A stretch of 64,000 nt of DNA from positions 512,001-576,000 of the forward strand of contig JAOTON010001078.1 of NCBI GenBank assembly GCA_034440635.1. Reading direction: 5' to 3'. The notes under the pieces are model-generated. The model saw only the letters and a program-made list of their open reading frames with translations. It did no database searches and was not told the origin of the DNA. Shown here in pieces: positions 1-12,469 of the stretch. The first letter of the stretch is position 1. Each line of letters begins with the position of its first letter. This stretch comes from Lepas anatifera. Lineage: Eukaryota; Arthropoda; Thecostraca; Lepadidae. The position numbers and the translations under genes are program-made.

Positions 1-754
1 TAACTTTTCAGACCACGGGCCATCACATCACACAATCGGAGTGGGATCCACACCACTTAGTTTCAGGAAACCACTCCTACTTCGGTTCGCAGTAAATCTC
101 ATCTGGGGGTATTTGCCTTATAGGTATTTTGGGTTGATAAGCTATCTTTGGATTGTATGTGAAAACGTTTTTTGTGTCCGGTTATCTTTTGGTCCTCGGG
201 TTGGGTTGCTCTCCCTTCCGACTGGGTTAACTGAACACTGGGTGATGATATCATGGTGTCCTCATGTCTCTTCGGGTAAATGCATCAGTCCTTTGTGTGT
301 CAACCCTTTTTTTTGTATTGGAAATATCAGCTAGCGTAACAGAAAATCCCACCTACTTGGAAAAAGTGCCTATAACTAGTTTGAAAAAAGGGCCTATAAT
401 TAAACAACGAGGCAATGTCAACGAGGCAACGCAAAAAATGAAAAACAATGTTTTTATCCCATGAAATTACCATTGATTTCTAACACATATTGTTCTCGTA
501 GAGTATGCCCAAAATATGGTAAACACTTCTGCTTTTTGCTTGAGTAATCACATCGCATGATGTTGGGGAAGCGGGGGTTAAGTAGAAACTCGCAGACTGG
601 GCCTCCTGACACGAGGCTCTGTTCCAGACTTCCACTATATATATAGTTACCTATTACTGGTACGTTGAGCACTCTACACCACTCTCCACAACATCCCACA
701 CACCGGAGTGCACGCCGCCCACACTGCGCGCCTCCCGGTCCGCCACCCACTGAC

Positions 755-922
755 CATGTCGTGGAAGGCGGCCTCCAGGGCGCCCGTCACCATCTTCTCC
801 ATGGACACCTCCTCGGTTGGCACCCACATGGTGATGGGCCGGTTGCCCTGGGCGTCCATGGGGTCCGCCGGCAGCAGGTGGTCGATGATGTCCACCAGCT
901 TGTCCTGCCGGCGCCGGACCCG
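755..922 (-). CDS. PPM1H: PPM1H-like phosphatase, coding exon 3 (partial gene)
   Basis: This is the third recognisable exon of the gene whose start is at 3553. It encodes 56 codons (about residues 151-206). The segment VSMEKMVTGALEAAF matches the 'ALESAF' helix that follows the variable loop in PPM1H/J/M phosphatases. The exon ends at ATG before a GTCAGT donor. The acceptor is less clear: CTGAAG at 923-928 keeps phase 0 with the exon 2 end, but its pyrimidine tract is weak, so the 5' edge could shift. The open frame continues past the donor as intron read-through. The remaining catalytic exons, carrying the later Asp metal ligands, must lie left of position 1. Family assignment comes from remembered motifs and is firm at PPM1H/J/M level, less so for PPM1H itself. 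Confidence 0.75.
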
Positions 923-1617
923 CTTCAGACGGCAGTCACGCGCAGATGACGTAACTACGCTTACAACACCTAGGACAAAATATAGACGCTTGGTTTGGTG
1001 GCTTTTTTTGGAAGCCGCGCCGTACTCGACTACTTGTAATGAACTGTAGCACGTGGGTAATAACTCGAAGTTTATAGATTCAAGCATAGGACATCGTGAA
1101 AACTGATCCTCTATCCGTTCATTTGGTGTTGGATTTTTCAACGGACGCCAACGCCAGAGCGGCCGTGTTCGTAGCGGTGATGGGTCAATCACCATTTTGG
1201 GTTTTAGATGTATCTGTCCGACGAAGCAAGCAAGTGATACCATTAGAAGTATATGGCAATCATGCTGTATACGAGTGCGATTCCTCAGGAGTGCGTGGTG
1301 CGTGGTCCTCTTCCCATAGGTTTAATACGGGGTGAGGGTGCTCTGTCCGTCCATCTATCGACCAAATGTCAGTTTAGACGGTACTTTTCGGCAAAACGAC
1401 TGCGTCTACGAGCGCAAAATTTTGGACGAGTATGATTTAGTGCAGTATCATCTTTGCAGAACCATTAAGAGTTGATGGGATGAACAGTCAATTTCGGTAG
1501 GCCCCTGCAGTGGAACCACGTCGCCCCGAATTTTGATCGCCCACTCCGTAGAATGGAAATTATCTCGTTGAGCTCGTGCTCGCCCGTTTTATTCACATCA
1601 TTTGATCAATTTTTGAG

Positions 1618-2010
1618 TCGTTTAAAGGAATTTGGCACCTTGGTCGAATCCTGGAATTTAGTGTTATTAGGCGTACTTTTGTAAAATTAATGAAACCACT
1701 CGATTTTCTGAAAATGTACATAAGCTATATTTGGTTTTTTTAAAATACTCCTCTAGAAAAGAATAAATATCGCCTGGGATGTGTCACGACCTGGCAACCA
1801 CTCCTTTGAACGCTTAGGGCTTCGTTGGTGATGCTCATCGTGCGTGCATGTCGTCCGTGCTACTGGCCGCCGGCGAGGGGGCTGGGGGGCTGGGGGGCTG
1901 GTGTCGGTGGTTTTGCTTTTCTACGGAAATATCGGTTCCAGACAAATGAAATATGTCGGGTTTTCACCGTTTACTTGGCTATCTCGTTAAATCGGTGGTC
2001 TTTAACAGCA
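1618..2010 (+). mobile_element. TTAA-type MITE, degraded copy
   Basis: The left end reads TTTAAAGGAATTTGGCACC, and the interior aligns with the better-preserved copy at 55677-56125 along most of its length. The right inverted repeat is missing. Relative to that copy this one differs mainly by many one- to four-base deletions rather than substitutions. It lies in or upstream of the PPM1H-like gene's third intron-exon region, between exons 3 and 2. Confidence 0.7.
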
Positions 2011-2455
2011 CCCGTTTCGAAATTGAGTGATGTTCACATTGCAGTCTCCAGGGCAGTGAGTTCTAGTACCTTTGCATTTATGCACTCCCAGGTTTTACCT
2101 TATATCAGGAATTGTTAACGTCCTTTAAAGGAATGCAGCACTTTTGCGGTAATTTTAGCCTGGTGTGGCTTTTGGGGCATATTTATGGATATCATGCCTT
2201 CCACCTCATTTCTGTAGCAGAATAATTCTGAGCTAAGCCGAAGGGGAGTGAAATATATCACGTCAAAAACGAGCACAATATATATTTTTATGTATATATT
2301 CTTTAAATTTAAATTTGTGTTTTCCTTCATCTTTACTATTCCCGCTGACAAAGAAGAGCCAGTTAACTCAAACTTATGCGGAATATTTAAACCTTTTTAT
2401 CGCTCAGCGTAGTTCGGAAAAAATATTAGCCCTAACCCTACAAGTTCTGTCGAGG

Positions 2456-2622
2456 CAGTGGTGGATAAAAGGGAAGACTTAGGGGCTCAGACCACCCCCC
2501 CTGAAATGTCAGAATACCTACAATAACTGCATAGCCGGAGGCTGATCCGAGGCAATGCCGGGGAAGGCTTCCGCCCCCTAGCCCATCTCCTCCCCCGAAA
2601 TGAAATCCTGGATCCGCCACTG
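2456..2622. mobile_element. Short hAT-like nonautonomous element
   Basis: The left end is CAGTGGTGGAT and the right end is ATCCGCCACTG, an imperfect terminal inverted repeat of the CAGTGGCGGATCC class seen repeatedly in this window. The interior is C/G-rich and has no open frame of note. The eight bases on either side match at only five positions, so the target duplication is not secure. It lies in the intron between exons 2 and 3 of the phosphatase gene. Confidence 0.55.
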
Positions 2623-2731
2623 TGTAGATCAGTGTCAGCATGTACGGAGCTCGACTGCAAGACAAGCCTCATCCGAACATTGCAATCCTCCGCTGTGTAT
2701 CTCCCACACGCAGCCGGCGGGCGGCGCTCAC

Positions 2732-2939
2732 GTGGATGATGTGATGCAGCTGAGCGGCCGCCGCCACCGAGGCGCCATGGCCGGCGTGGCCGTCGAACAG
2801 GCCGAAGTAGTAGTAGGTGACGCTGGCGCCCGCCTGGCGGCCGTCCGCGCCCACCGGCCCCGTGGCCGGCTGGCGCAGCTCACCCACGTACACGCTGGCG
2901 TTGTCTTCGTTCCGCTTACTCTTGCCAGCGTTGACGGCC
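2732..2939 (-). CDS. PPM1H: PPM1H-like phosphatase, coding exon 2
   Basis: The exon encodes about residues 81-150 and carries the two diagnostic N-terminal PP2C motifs: SKRNEDNAS (about residues 88-96) and FGLFDGHAGHG (about 126-136), which supply Asp/Gly metal-coordination residues of PPM phosphatases. The acceptor is CCACAG before 2939 and the donor is CAC|GTGAGC at 2732. Joining to exon 1 restores GYAE-AVNAGKS, which matches the junction region known in PPM1H. The product should be a Mg/Mn-dependent Ser/Thr phosphatase. Between the two motifs is a short Gly/Ala-rich loop, shorter than the insert in vertebrate PPM1H. Phase is consistent on both sides (1 nt completes the split Glu codon; the exon ends in phase 0). 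Confidence 0.9.
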
Positions 2940-3311
2940 CTGTGGCAGGGGCGCGTTACGACCCGCAAGGTGTGCCAGCGGACGCGAAACGGGTGGAGCA
3001 GCCTCACACACACAGCACATAGGAAAATATATGTATAGTTGATTCAGACCTATACCAGCTGTTTACATATATATTGCGTATGACAGTGGGCATGTATGCA
3101 ACATGCGTATTCAACGACATGCATGTGCAAAGTATATGCATAGGTACTGCATACATGCTAGTTAAATGCATACAGGTACAAGCAGGTTTCCTGAAAACAG
3201 TAGAGTAAGATGGTCCCTAAATTCACAACGAACGCGAAGCAAGCATCCAATCTCGGCACCCAGCCGACTGTACACCCGCCGCAGCGCCCACAGGGGGCGG
3301 CGCCGACTCAC

Positions 3312-3553
3312 TCGGCGTATCCGGCGCCGCAGGGCAGCCGGCCGCTGTCGCGCGGCACCAGGATGGGCCGGATGACGCGGTCGCCCGCCACCTGCAGCTC
3401 ATCCTCCGTCTCCAGCTGCAGGAACTGCGGCCGGCTGTACACGAACTTGGTGGGCCGCGGGCCGGCGTCCCCAGCCGAGCCGTCCGCTGCCGCCGGCGCG
3501 CCGTCTGCCGCGCCCAGCGAGCTCAGCAGCGCCGACTTGAACCGGCTGAACAT
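3312..3553 (-). CDS. PPM1H: PPM1H-like phosphatase, first coding exon
   Basis: The start ATG is at 3553-3551 and begins MFSRFKSALLSSLG, matching the MLTRVKSAV-type N-terminus of PPM1H. The next motifs, RPQFLQLETEDE and RPILVPRDSGRLP, correspond to the family's 'RPEFL' and 'RPILILKETRRLP' blocks. The exon ends GYA-E with the Glu codon split before GTGAGT (donor at 3311). It supplies 80 codons plus two bases. An in-frame upstream Met at 3772 exists, but the stretch before 3553 is low-complexity and not family-like, so the inner start was chosen. The exon is strongly GC-rich compared with surrounding DNA. The gene runs off the left edge of the window. Confidence 0.88.
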
Positions 3554-4062
3554 GCCGCCGCGCGCCGGCACCGGCCGGCTCGTCTGCCAAACAGCGGTCC
3601 CAGCCCTGTCAACTGCTGCTGTCAGCAGCCTGGAGCAGTCAGTGCCGACCCACGAGCGGATTCGGGGCTTACGATGGAGAGAGAGAGAGGCACTTGGGTC
3701 AGTGGGGGAAGGGGGGTGGCCATTTCTTAAAGGCGCGACCTGCCGGGGGAGCGTATCACGACCTTCAGGCACCGCTGCTTACAACATGGTAGGTGAGAAA
3801 TAACATTTCAGGAGTACTGACTCCTCGATTCAGGGGAGGAGTAGCTCTCCATATGGTGTTGCTCCTGTCCTTCACTAAATATGGTGGAGGAGAGGCTGTC
3901 CCATTTTCTCAGGTTAACAAGTGAAATCAACTTTGAAAGCAAAAAACAAACAAACAAAAAAGAGCCTGACTATGGGGCATCAAGCATGGACATTAGGCTG
4001 GGTCACAGGAGGAGCTTTTGTGCAAGAACCACAAGAAAGGGTGAAAAACCAAGGGCGTGGAC

Positions 4063-4109
4063 GAGAGAGCGAGAGCGAGAGCGAGAGCGAGAGCGAGAGC
4101 GAGAGCGAG

Positions 4110-4169
<60 letters not shown>
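4063..4169. repeat. (GAGAGC)n / (GA)n microsatellite
   Basis: A GAGAGC hexamer run of about eight copies passes directly into about 30 GA dinucleotides. Any open frame across it (Ser-Glu or Glu-Arg repeats) is a composition artefact. Confidence 0.95.
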
Positions 4170-4172
<3 letters not shown>

Positions 4173-4209
4173 GAGCAGGACAGGGATGTATGTGTAATAT
4201 TAACACTTA

Positions 4210-5690
4210 GTGATATTTTCTTACCTTTAAGTCAGCCCAAACCAGGCTGCTGGGCTCCGTTGGATATCACTGGTAAGGTCCAGCAAGTAGCAGTGTGATA
4301 CCACAGGTACAGTAGCAGCTCACAGTTGCCTGGCTTCACAGATCATTACTCTACCATGCAGGAATCTGGCATCAATGGTACCATCTGCCATAAGACATGG
4401 GGTATCACTGTGGGAGTAAGGTTACCCTTTCTTGATAGTGTGCTTTTTAAAGAGCATATATGATCCTGCACAGAGTGCTATTAAAATGCTGCACATGAGG
4501 TATCGAAAGGAGGTATATTTATTCCTACAATTTTTCATTCAAAGGCTTCTAGCCTTTTAAATCTTCACTGAGGAGGCTATGTTACCATCTGCAACTTTCA
4601 CCTCACACAACAAGCAAGGCTCCATGAGCTCCTGGTTGGTTCAAATTGTATCTTTCTATTGCTATTTTCTTTAGCTATCTATATAATTCCATTCAACTTT
4701 TGGAAGTAAAGCAATATCTAAAAATACCAGCATTGTGCCCAGGAACAGAGTATATTCCAGTTGGAGAAAATAAAGCAAAAATAGATGTACACTGTGCAGT
4801 AAATATCCTAGCTAAAAAACTTTTAAAGAACTGAGGGAAATGCTTCTGAAATTTTGGGCTGTGTTTTGATTGAATTGGTTACCCAAAGCTTAATCACTGG
4901 TTAATCCTGATTAAGTGCATAGATGTATGTCCTACTATGACCAAACATGTGCATGGGGCCTAGATCTACATTCCTTTTCGCAAAAATGTCTCATACTAAG
5001 ACTTAAAAATCACTCTGCCACCAAAATTATGGTGTTCTGCTTTTGTGCTACAAGTGGCCAGCTTTCTTTATAAATACCCAATCTCCATGGCTACATTACT
5101 ATCTGTTTTGGCCTGCCAATCCACTCCATCAAGGGCTATTTCCCCAGCACTACAGCATAGTCTGTGCTTCAGTGCTGGTGAGATGGCACTTTAAGTACTC
5201 AATGACTCCATCATTATCTTAATCAGCAGCCCAATGCCAATCACCTTTTTCCTGTGGAAACTAAGCCAAAGTTGAGTAGTCTCAATCAAGGCTGGGCAAG
5301 GATGACTGCTCACAATATTGATATGCTCCCTGGGTAAATTTACTTCTTTGTGCTATCATTATTCCAAGACTTTATCATTTTACCTACAGGAAATGCTCAA
5401 TGCAACAATGCAAGCTATACAATTGCTTAACCCAGCACTAATCGCAAAAGAATCCCGTTGTTGGTATTTAGCTAACGGCGCAGCAACCTCCCCTTTCTCT
5501 CTCAAGCTGCTACTATTTTGGCGTTAATATGGCCCCACACACAACCAAAGGCGTTATCACATCCAAGGTTTTCATAGAAATTTATCTAAATTGCGTCTTA
5601 AAACATATTTTTAAACGAAAAAATAGAACTTAATACTTTGATTTGGGCAATGAATGGCAATCACCGACCTACGAAACGTAGTCTTACCTT
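4210..5690. other. AT-rich spacer, no gene seen
   Basis: About 1.5 kb of ordinary AT-rich sequence upstream of the phosphatase start. Open frames are short, with no recognisable protein motif, tRNA or clear inverted repeat. Confidence 0.5.
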
Positions 5691-5702
5691 ATGATATTTT
5701 AA

Positions 5703-6165
5703 AGGGACATTGTCGCAAAAATTTTTATTGGCTAGATCAAAAGGTTACAAAAAGTTGTTTCAGAAGTCATATTCTCATTTTTGCAAATTCAGGCTCAAAA
5801 TGCCTGAAAATCGGCCTCAAAGTCAACATTTATAGACGACTTTACCGAGTCCTTATGGTAACGATAAAGTGACGTAGACCCGGCTATAGCTATCAATTTA
5901 TATATGAAAAAATGTCAAACATTTCTTTTAAAGCAGTTCAGTAGCTAAAACCTATAACATCAAAAATTATTCCATAAAAATATATTTCCAAAACGCTTTT
6001 GAAAGAGAAATATAGGACTTTAAAGAAATACCATCAACCAATCACAAGCCCAGTCCTTATAGGATCTGGTCACGTGGGCTTATCTTACATCAATGTGATG
6101 TCATCATGGCTACCAATGAACTATCGATATTCACCATTTCAAAAACCGCGGCAAACGCGAAGATA
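5703..6165 (-). mobile_element. TTAA-type MITE, one terminal half
   Basis: Preceded by TTAA (5699-5702), it begins AGGGACATTGTCGCAAAAAT. Its first ~460 bp align with the reverse complement of the right part of the element at 59678-60468. The missing part of the element is found near 14300-14615, in the matching orientation. Confidence 0.65.
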
Positions 6166-6539
6166 TGAATACAAATTCTATAACAAACACTAATTAGCGC
6201 TGCGGTCAGGCCCGAATACCCTAAAGATTATAATTAATAATTGTTCGTTATTGCATGATTGCATTGCAGCTAAAATGATACAATAAAAGATACGGGTAGC
6301 GCGATCCAGAAGAGCCTCCTTTGAGGCATGAAGAAAGCTTTGGGTGGTTTTTCGGACGAGGAGATTGTCGCCTTTCCGGTCTCGTGGATCAACATATCGT
6401 CGGTAATCTGCACGTAGAATATTTTGAGCCTTTGATGTGGTCAATTGAGATTTTCTTAGAGGTAAAAAATCTATGCGTGAAAAGTTAATGAAACAATTTG
6501 AATTTTTGCCATCCATCTTTGCTGCCCACCAATGCTTAT

Positions 6540-8400
6540 TGAGGTTTTGTTTAGTGAGTGTAGTGAGTTAGTCAAACACTAATCCTATCAAGTATGGGCA
6601 ATGCATTTAATGTTTCTGTTCTGCATTAATTAGGTTCATGAAGTTGCCAAAAAGCAAATTGTATGCTTAATTGATAACTATTCATTTTGGCCCACTGTTA
6701 AAGCTGTGGTCTCGTTTCGTCTCAACACCAATCAGCGAGCAGCATTGAGTCCCAGTCTGCAAAGTATGGCAGCAGGCTAGACGAGTCACACCATCCACCT
6801 AAAATCATTGCACTGCCAGACACCAAAAATTCACACCAAACTGCTATATACCATAGAGAAAAATGCACCCTTTCCTACCCACACAATGCAATGCTACCTC
6901 TTGTATTAGTTAGTTAAATACTTGTTATAAGGTCCCCTCTTGTGTCTTTATAACCATTCAGCCATTATTTGTTTGGTTTTCAGTGTCACCTTCCTTGCAC
7001 CAGTCTGGGAAATTCACACCAGGTTGATGAACTTCACACCACTCACTCTTGTCTCCTAGGGCACTCACCCTGACGAGATCTCGTTGAAAATGCCATACTT
7101 TGCACACTGGATTGAGTCTATGTCACATGGCTATAGCCTCTCCCTGAGAAACAATCTTAGAACCAATCTTAGATTTACAGGCTGGCTACCTGCTGTGGTG
7201 CTGCTGGAAAAACAGTAACAGCACAACAGTGGTAGCATACTTTTTTGTGATTGGTAGATAAGTATTCTGGCTCATTTTTGTCTGATTAGCCATAGCACAT
7301 ACTAGAGACAGTTGTGGTATTTCTTTTCTAGAGGAGAGGCTCGAGGGCTCGCGGACAAGGCTGTGCTGGCAGACGGAACAAGGCTTATGAGCAGTGTCAA
7401 TGCCAAAAAGTCCTCATTTTATTATTGCACAGGTGAACTTGTGTACCAAAATAGGTGAAAATTATTTGGTGATGGCAATTCTCCAATGATTATTTAAGCA
7501 TATTATTTTTGAATTGCCCATATTCCCTCTCTTTTTGGTCTAACTTTATATTTACAATATTTGTGCACTCTAGTAAAAGTCTATATCAAGCTTGTAATTT
7601 GAATTACAAATTTCTACCTGTTACAAATACTGGCTCTGCACAATGTGTGCATGCTAGTGCATTTGCTGCTTAGCTTACCTTCTTTTAAGTATGAAAATGT
7701 TTTTGATTAATTTTACAGATTGAAACAGATTTTCCATTTATTTTGGTACCATACAGTACATAGTAGTCAGTGTACTCCTATCTACTTATCAGATCCATTT
7801 ACTCATATTTCAAGTGCTATTGTTTGTTTCCAGACATGAAAGTGACTGTAGCATGAATTCATCCATCTGCCCTCTGAAAATGCCCATCTGCATGCTTCTT
7901 ATAATTGATATTAAAAATGAACTGAAGGAAAACTAGGATAAGATGTATTATGATTTGAAACACTAGGAGTGTACCCAATACAACAATATGATTGTGAACA
8001 AAGAGTATGGATAGACATGTAGGAATGACAGGGGGGCAGTCTTGGGTGATGCAATTTTTTGTGTTTTCCTGGAAGAATATATGGAAGATTAAGCGGGTCG
8101 CTTCAAAGAGAAAATTTGTTTACTAGAAAACCTGTCTTTTGTAGCTGCTGTGTATCATCAAGCTATCGTCCCAATGGACCAGCTTGTGTATGATCATTTT
8201 GTTTGTTAGTTTGAATGGGATGAACCCAATCAGACCGATTCTCCCATAGACCTGAAATTTGGAATATTTGTTTCCTATTGTGGGCCAGTGTTGGAATAAT
8301 GTATTGTAATTTATAAAAAACATGAATTTGCATGGTTCCACCTGACCCCTCCACAAACCCATGATCTAGACTATAGATCGTCTTTGGGGATGTCTTTGTT
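6540..8400. other. AT-rich spacer, no gene seen
   Basis: No coding motif, RNA gene or clear transposon end was recognised. Open frames are short and low-information. Confidence 0.45.
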
Positions 8401-8401
8401 C

Positions 8402-8405
<4 letters not shown>

Positions 8406-8451
<46 letters not shown>
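8406..8451. repeat. (TA)n microsatellite
   Basis: Uninterrupted TA dinucleotides, about 23 copies. Confidence 0.97.
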
Positions 8452-8453
<2 letters not shown>

Positions 8454-8949
8454 CATATGTTTAAAACAAGATTCAGTGATATCTTGTTTGCTTTCATTGT
8501 GGGCTTGTGATATTTTATTTGTACCCTTTATTTGGTCCCATTTGTTCCTGCTGTGAAAATATCTTCTAATTTAAGAAGAGCCTAGCCATGTATGTGCGTA
8601 AGTGGTGTTTATCGCGGTATATTAAGGCAAATCCTCTGAGGACCTCAGTAAAACATGCCATTAAAAGTATTTTTAGCCTAAAGGTAAGAAAACTAGTAAT
8701 GCAAAGGGTCTTTATAGTACAAAACCAAGTGGTCAGATTTTGTTGGTGGTCGTACGTGCGAAAGTCGGCGAAAATAATAAGTGACACCTCTGTGCTCAGA
8801 CTATTGCGGTGAACATTTTATCAAACCGTGTAGCACTTATTGTGGACAGATGCAAAATCTGTTATGCTTTTGATGTACACTCAGTATTTGGTTCGCTCCC
8901 AGCCTTCTTAGAGTGCACTTCAAGGACTGGAAGCTAGGAGCTGCATACC

Positions 8950-9086
8950 CACTGGTGGGTTCAGGGAAAATTTACTTTCCTCCCAAACTCTGCGATTTTC
9001 ACCGACCTTTAAAAAATGTGTATTCACGATTTTGGACCCTGTCCTCCCCTCCCCCCACAAAAAACATTGGCCTGGATCCGTCACTG
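8950..9086. mobile_element. Short hAT-like nonautonomous element
   Basis: The right end CCTGGATCCGTCACTG is the complement of the CAGTGGCGGATCC-type terminal repeat. The left end (CACTGGTGGGTTCAGGG) is a diverged version. There is no coding content and no target duplication could be confirmed. Confidence 0.4.
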
Positions 9087-9911
9087 ACGTACTGAGTTAT
9101 ATCCTCTAGTCCACGTTGCACTCGGAAGACTGCTCGTTGGGGACTCGCAGACCTGATTGTTGCACGCGTTTCTCACCTGCCGAGGGTTATCACTCGCTTG
9201 TAATTTCCTGGTAGGTTATATTTTCTCATGTTTTTGTGAGATTGAATATAAGCCTCATTGATCAACTGATATCTGTTGGTTTTTAAAAGTAGATGAATTT
9301 TGCATTGCGTAGCCGAGGAGCATGATTATAAATTGGTAAGATGTTTCATGGCTTTGCCTCTCGAATTCTTGACGCAAAATGGAGCCTGTGATCACATATT
9401 CGGGCACAGCCCCTCGTCAGAATCCTCATAATACAATAAGCGAAAACTTTTGGTCATAGTGTGACCAAGGCTTGAAATTTAGATCTGATTTGGAAATCGA
9501 ATGCTGGAATAATGCAGTTCAGTACTGGAATATTCAAATATTGGAACTCGATTCGAGGTTATCCTAGCACTCTGACTAAAAATGTATGTGTTCACCTATT
9601 ATATTATGATAATTTTGGTGAAGGGATGTACCTGAATATTTATCAGTGTATTAGCCCCATTTTGGAACTATGATTCGAGGAGGCTGGTCATGAAATATTT
9701 TATCAACGTAGATAATCTAATAAACAATCTAATAAAAATAATGGTTAATATACTATTTTATATAATGATATGATGTTATATGAAGTGCTTTTGGAATTGT
9801 TTGTTCTATTATGAGAAAGGACCGTTTCCGAACTCCGAAGTATTAAAAATAAACGCTTATCATTTTCATAAACAAATGTCACTCATGAGGCTAGCAGCTT
9901 GCTTGTCTTAA

Positions 9912-10941
9912 CCCTCGCCCCACCGGGGGGGCCATCGATGGCCCCCCTAAGGTTTTTCCGGGATAGCAGAAAAACGACGAGGCGCAGCACCGCGGTTGAG
10001 GGCTTTACCTCTCACTGCATCATTTTCCCATCATCCCTGAAATTTTTTACCCCGGGTCACCCAAGGTCAGGTCACCAGACGAGGTCAACCAAGGTCATCT
10101 CACTTCACCTTTAGAGCTCTGTAAGAGCTACATTTCAAAGTCGATCGATTTGAAACTTCCTAAATTTCATGACCCCTCCAGGGTCTACAAGGTGTATATC
10201 CGGGATTTTTCGATTTCGTGCCCTGAGGTCAGGTCACGAGGCGACCTCTCCCATTGGAAAAGCATGGGGGAAAAGCTATTTCATGATATAAAAGCCACAA
10301 AAATGATTGCAAATACTCAGACTGCTCAGAACAACGTTTTTGGACACCCTTTCACGGATCCCAGGGGTCATATTTGCCCTTTGACTTTTCCAAGGTCATC
10401 CAAGGTCACCGGAGGTCAAAAACAGTATTTTGACAATAACTTTTGACCTAATTGAGCTAGAGCGGTGAAACAAACACCATCGTGTTTGTCTTGTCACTGG
10501 CTTTCATTTGATATACGGCAAGGTCACTTTTTGACCTTTCGTGACCTCAGGTCATATTAGGTCACGAGGTGACCTCTGGCGGTCAAACCACTGGCGGGAG
10601 GTCTTTACGTTCCACATAGCGGAAAAAGTACAGGCAATTTTCTATCAAATGTACTTTACCAGGCCTCAATAGCTCTAATGACATAAGAGTTATGCCCAGT
10701 CTGCTTAATCATTGCATATTTGAGTGAAAATAGCCGATCTTGACCTAATTTGACCTCTGGAGGTCAAACCATTGACCTGAGCATTAAAACATGCGAAGTA
10801 ATTTCTTACTGAATTCACGCAAGCTTTCTATTGCACTTTGCAGATTTGCGCTAACGCCCATATTTTCGGAGTTAGAGGGGGGGCCATCGATGGCCCCCCC
10901 GGTGGGGCGAAGGTGGCGCCGGACCCCCGGTGGGGTGCGGG
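9912..10941 (+). mobile_element. piggyBac-like nonautonomous element, copy 1
   Basis: The element is flanked by TTAA on both sides (9908-9911 and 10942-10945) and starts CCCTCGCCCCACCGGGG, with the right end in inverted form. TTAA target duplication plus CCC-starting inverted repeats fits the piggyBac superfamily. Both ends carry a subterminal palindrome centred on GGCCATCGATGGCC. The interior is full of GGTCA/TGACC half-sites, such as AGGTCACGAGGTGACCT, and has no transposase frame. An inverted copy lies at 12470-13489 and a shorter one at 48276-49062. Confidence 0.82.
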
Positions 10942-11449
10942 TTAAAGCTGCGATACGTCTTCTTAGGTTTAGACTCTGTGACTACCAATGTTAAGATTAA
11001 TTATAGAATCCTTTTTATTTAATACGATCTGTTCCAGGCTATAATTTTTGAGGTATATTTTCTTGATGTGCCCTGATCAGAAACTAACTCAACTTGAAGT
11101 AAAAAACAATGTATTCTTAAATCTTGTATATCTATATACGAAAAAAATTAGAAAGAGCTACCACCACGGACAGAGGAGTGAGGTGGCCAGTCCATCTCCA
11201 ACCTGCAACACACAACAAACGTTCCCCCTGAAACAAGAAGTAATCAGGTTTGGGTTCGTGGTGCGTTCCACACTTTTGTTAGTTCATCCAAGGATCGTGG
11301 TGGCTGCTCTTGGTTCCCCAGTTCTGACGCATATCAAGAGTTATTCTTCTGTATCACATTCAGCTATTCTCCGGTTCTCTAGACTACGTGTTTTTATATT
11401 CTCCGGAGACCAAAGAATTACAATTATATCAAAGATTTAGATGTCGATG

Positions 11450-11835
11450 GACACATTTAATCTGATTGATTGATTGAGTGTTCCGGCCATATGGGAGGGG
11501 GCGCCCCTGCAGGCGCCTCAACCGTCGCAGGAACATCGCCAGCCGTCGTGGGTCCGCCAGCGCTTCCCGGATGGGCGGGTCGTCCCGTCCAAATATGTCC
11601 CAGCGCAGGTCAGCGCACGCAGGGCACCGGGTCAGAAGGTGGTGGAGGATCTCGTCCTCTCCATCGTCGCATTCCTGTAACGTGGCCTCCGGGTTCAGGC
11701 CGATCCTCTTTCGGTAGCTGCACAGGAGAAGGGAGTGGCCAATGCGCAGGCGCTCCACCTCCACACTCTCCTGCCGTGAAAGGCCCAGGCGGTCTTTCAG
11801 GGTGGTCCGCCCTGGGAGACCGCCACATTTAATCT
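11450..11835 (-). pseudogene. Non-LTR retrotransposon C-terminal fragment
   Basis: The minus-strand frame includes VEVERLRIGHSLLLCSYRKR and, after an acidic stretch, HHLLTRCPACADLR. Arg-ile-Gly-His followed by a Cys...His...Cys cluster is typical of the region after the reverse transcriptase in R1/Jockey/I-type elements. The 3' side runs into a GATT/AATC short tandem tail (about 11462-11478), as expected for a non-LTR 3' end. No reverse transcriptase or endonuclease domain is present, so it is a 5'-truncated relic. Confidence 0.6.
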
Positions 11836-12469
11836 CGAACACGTTTTATCTCGTACGGATTAATGTTTTATCTCGTTGTTTTACCAGATTCACACGCGCA
11901 TTGACGGGGCTCTGAACCACCTTCGCTTTGACTGGGGGGCGCGGGTACCCCCCTAAAATTTCCAGAACTACGGTAGGTAGTGAAAAATGGTAAACGGCTT
12001 TGGGTAGCCCATACGCTTCTCCATCGAAATATTTTAACCATTTTGTCAGGTCACTTCAATCGGATGAGTTCACTTTGTTCCGACTTATGTTGTCTTAAAC
12101 TTTGAGGTCAGGTCACTTGACCTGTACTGGTGACCTGACCTGAGATGACCTAACCTTAAAATTTTGACAAAAGTTGTAAAAATGATGAGAGAAGGTATGC
12201 CAAGTTTTTTAACCCGAGTTTATTTTTAACCCGAGTGTGTTAAGTACCTACCTAATAAATGTGTGATGGCTTAAATTCTGTGGCGGCGCCCCTGCCTAGT
12301 TTTCTTTGCCTAGTGTTAGGAGTGTATGTTTTACCATGTACTGCGTTTTTACTGTTAATATACGCGTATGGATACAAGTGCGGCGGCGCGTACGCGCCGC
12401 CGTTTTTATGTTCTATCCGAAAAACCAGACGGGGGGCGAGTACCCGCCTCCCGTCAATGCGCTTCTTAA

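Noticed and set aside
3308..3312. Stop codon right after GYAE as the end of a short protein
   Set aside because: The TGA is inside a GTGAGT donor, and splicing to 2939 restores the conserved AVNAGKS continuation.
3881..4298. Ser-Glu and Glu-Arg repeat proteins
   Set aside because: Produced by the GA/GAGAGC microsatellite.
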